This document shows positions 63,247-64,000 of a stretch of DNA of 64,000 nucleotides, one piece after another. The position numbers were made by a program, and so were the translations under genes. The number at the start of each line of letters is the position of its first letter. The stretch's first letter is position 1. The notes beneath the pieces are model-generated. The model did not search any database and had not been told where the DNA came from. It saw only the letters and a list, made by a program, of their open reading frames with translations. Source of the DNA: CADCWK01 sp035944555 (GTDB lineage Bacteria; Chloroflexota; Chloroflexia; Thermomicrobiales; UBA6265); the NCBI GenBank assembly GCA_035944555.1, contig DASZAY010000026.1, positions 124,001 to 188,000 on the forward strand, read 5' to 3'.

Positions 63247-64000
63247 ACGGGATTCCTCACGCGATCGGAGCAGCCGGGTCGAGTTGGCGAGGATGCCAAT
63301 GTCCGGCAGCGACTGCGCGGCGGCGGCCAGGACCGGCGGCAGGATGCCGAAGGCGGCCAGCGACAACCCGGCGACGTTGTAGACGGCGGTGAAGCCGAGG
63401 TTCATCCGGACCACGCCCATCGTCCGCCGGGACGTGTGGATGGCGTCCGGGACCAGCGCCCAGTCCTCCCGCATCAGCACGATCCGGGACGCCTCGGACG
63501 CGATCGCCGAACCACCAATCCCCATCGCGATCCCGACATCGGCCTGCGCGAGCGCCGGCGCGTCGTTCACCCCGTCGCCGACCATCACGACCCGGTGTCC
63601 GGCCGCCTGGGCCTCGCGGACGACCGCGATCTTGTCCTCCGGTAGCAGTCCGGCCTGGTAATCGACGCCGAGCTGGGTGGCCAGCGCCGCGGCAACCCGC
63701 GGATCGTCACCGGTCAGGATCTCGATCCGGTCAATGCCCGCCGCCCGGACGGCCCTGAGCGCGTCGGCGACGCCGGGTCGCAGCGTGTCCGCCGCCGCGA
63801 TCACGCCCACCAGCTCATCGTTCCGGGCGATGAACAGCGTGGTCTTGCCCGCTTCCTCCAGCCGCACGGCCGCCGCGCAGCCCTCGGCTGCGGGGATCAG
63901 CCGGCGGTTGCCAACCGTGACGCGCACTTCGTCGACGGTTGCCCGGATACCCAGTCCGGGGATGGCCACAAAGTCGCGGACCGGACCGGAGGACAGCCCC
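63217..64000 (-). CDS. metal-transporting P1B-type ATPase, C-terminal part (cut by window edge)
   Basis: The reading frame runs through the right edge, so only the last 260 or so residues are seen. ATP-binding domain part AVRLEEAGKTTLFIA, phosphatase/hinge region with ILTGDDPRVAAAL and VVMVGDGVNDAPALAQADVGIAMG, then two C-terminal membrane helices (VRMNLGFTAVYNVAGLSLAAFGIL and the PVLAAAAQSLPDIGIL part) typical of P1B ATPases that export Cu, Zn, Cd or Co. The metal cannot be told without the upstream membrane motif. Its 3' end overlaps the convergent glycosyltransferase gene by 30 nt. Confidence 0.93.
   Translation of the reverse strand, partial: GLSSGPVRDFVAIPGLGIRATVDEVRVTVGNRRLIPAAEGCAAAVRLEEAGKTTLFIARNDELVGVIAAADTLRPGVADALRAVRAAGIDRIEILTGDDPRVAAALATQLGVDYQAGLLPEDKIAVVREAQAAGHRVVMVGDGVNDAPALAQADVGIAMGIGGSAIASEASRIVLMREDWALVPDAIHTSRRTMGVVRMNLGFTAVYNVAGLSLAAFGILPPVLAAAAQSLPDIGILANSTRLLRSREESRSAGQTEPGR

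Overview
The window is 64 kb of GC-rich (roughly two-thirds GC by eye) chromosomal DNA with short intergenic gaps, many 1-4 nt gene overlaps, frequent GTG starts and GC-rich hairpins between genes. I see no rRNA, tRNA, CRISPR array, insertion sequence or phage module. The gene content suggests a member of Chloroflexota, most likely Thermomicrobia-like: a Gram-positive-type MurT/GatD pair, several F420-type luciferase-like oxidoreductases, methylmalonyl-CoA epimerase, a Uma2 nuclease, an NB-ARC/LuxR regulator and a class F-like sortase domain. A deep actinobacterial lineage is the main alternative. The assignment is inference; no marker gene settles it.

Layout. 1-7.3 kb: truncated ABC-F ATPase, small membrane protein, phosphotriesterase-like hydrolase coupled to a MazG-like protein, an SMP-30 lactonase pair on the minus strand, a LiaF-like anchored protein overlapping a sugar isomerase. 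7.3-15.6 kb: cell-shape cluster mreB-mreC-murT-gatD-mreD-PBP2, in which the lipid II amidation enzymes sit inside the mre genes. 15.7-20 kb: methylmalonyl-CoA epimerase, DUF3224, GNAT, large LuxR-type ATPase regulator. 20.2-24.6 kb: a 1438-residue secreted protein made of eight SpaA/Cna-B-like repeats, a YPNTG motif and a C-terminal sortase domain.

24.6-42.3 kb: SRPBCC, LLM oxidoreductase, TIGR04076, MoeA, CDF metal exporter, Na+/H+ antiporter, RelA/SpoT (ppGpp), PfkB kinase, DUF402, phosphoesterase, WGxxGxxG-type small secreted protein, XRE/MmyB regulator, an NTF2-like plus membrane protein pair, and an FGGY kinase coupled to an AadA-like nucleotidyltransferase. 42.4-57.3 kb: PIG-V-like mannosyltransferase, Uma2, TPP enzyme, a Tat-exported solute-binding protein with an attenuator-like leader, a Tat-exported serine hydrolase, acyl-CoA dehydrogenase, PNPOx-like protein, ArsR pair, DedA/TVP38 protein, YjbR, PhyH dioxygenase, two LLM oxidoreductases and GDPD. 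57.4-64 kb: TypA/BipA, a collagen-like secreted protein split by an in-frame UGA, a divergent three-domain glycosyltransferase with TPR-like tail, and the C-terminal part of a metal P-type ATPase.

A theme is the cell envelope: peptidoglycan elongation and amidation, a sortase-fused isopeptide stalk protein, and a collagen-like protein next to a multi-domain glycosyltransferase. The strongest candidate for something undescribed is the 20.2-24.6 kb protein, where a likely substrate stalk, a sortase-signal-like motif and a complete sortase catalytic triad are in one polypeptide. Other oddities are a MurT whose four zinc-ribbon cysteines are all replaced, a Rel enzyme with an intact HD hydrolase site but the RelA-type EFDD synthetase motif, and mutually exclusive leader hairpins before the solute-binding protein.
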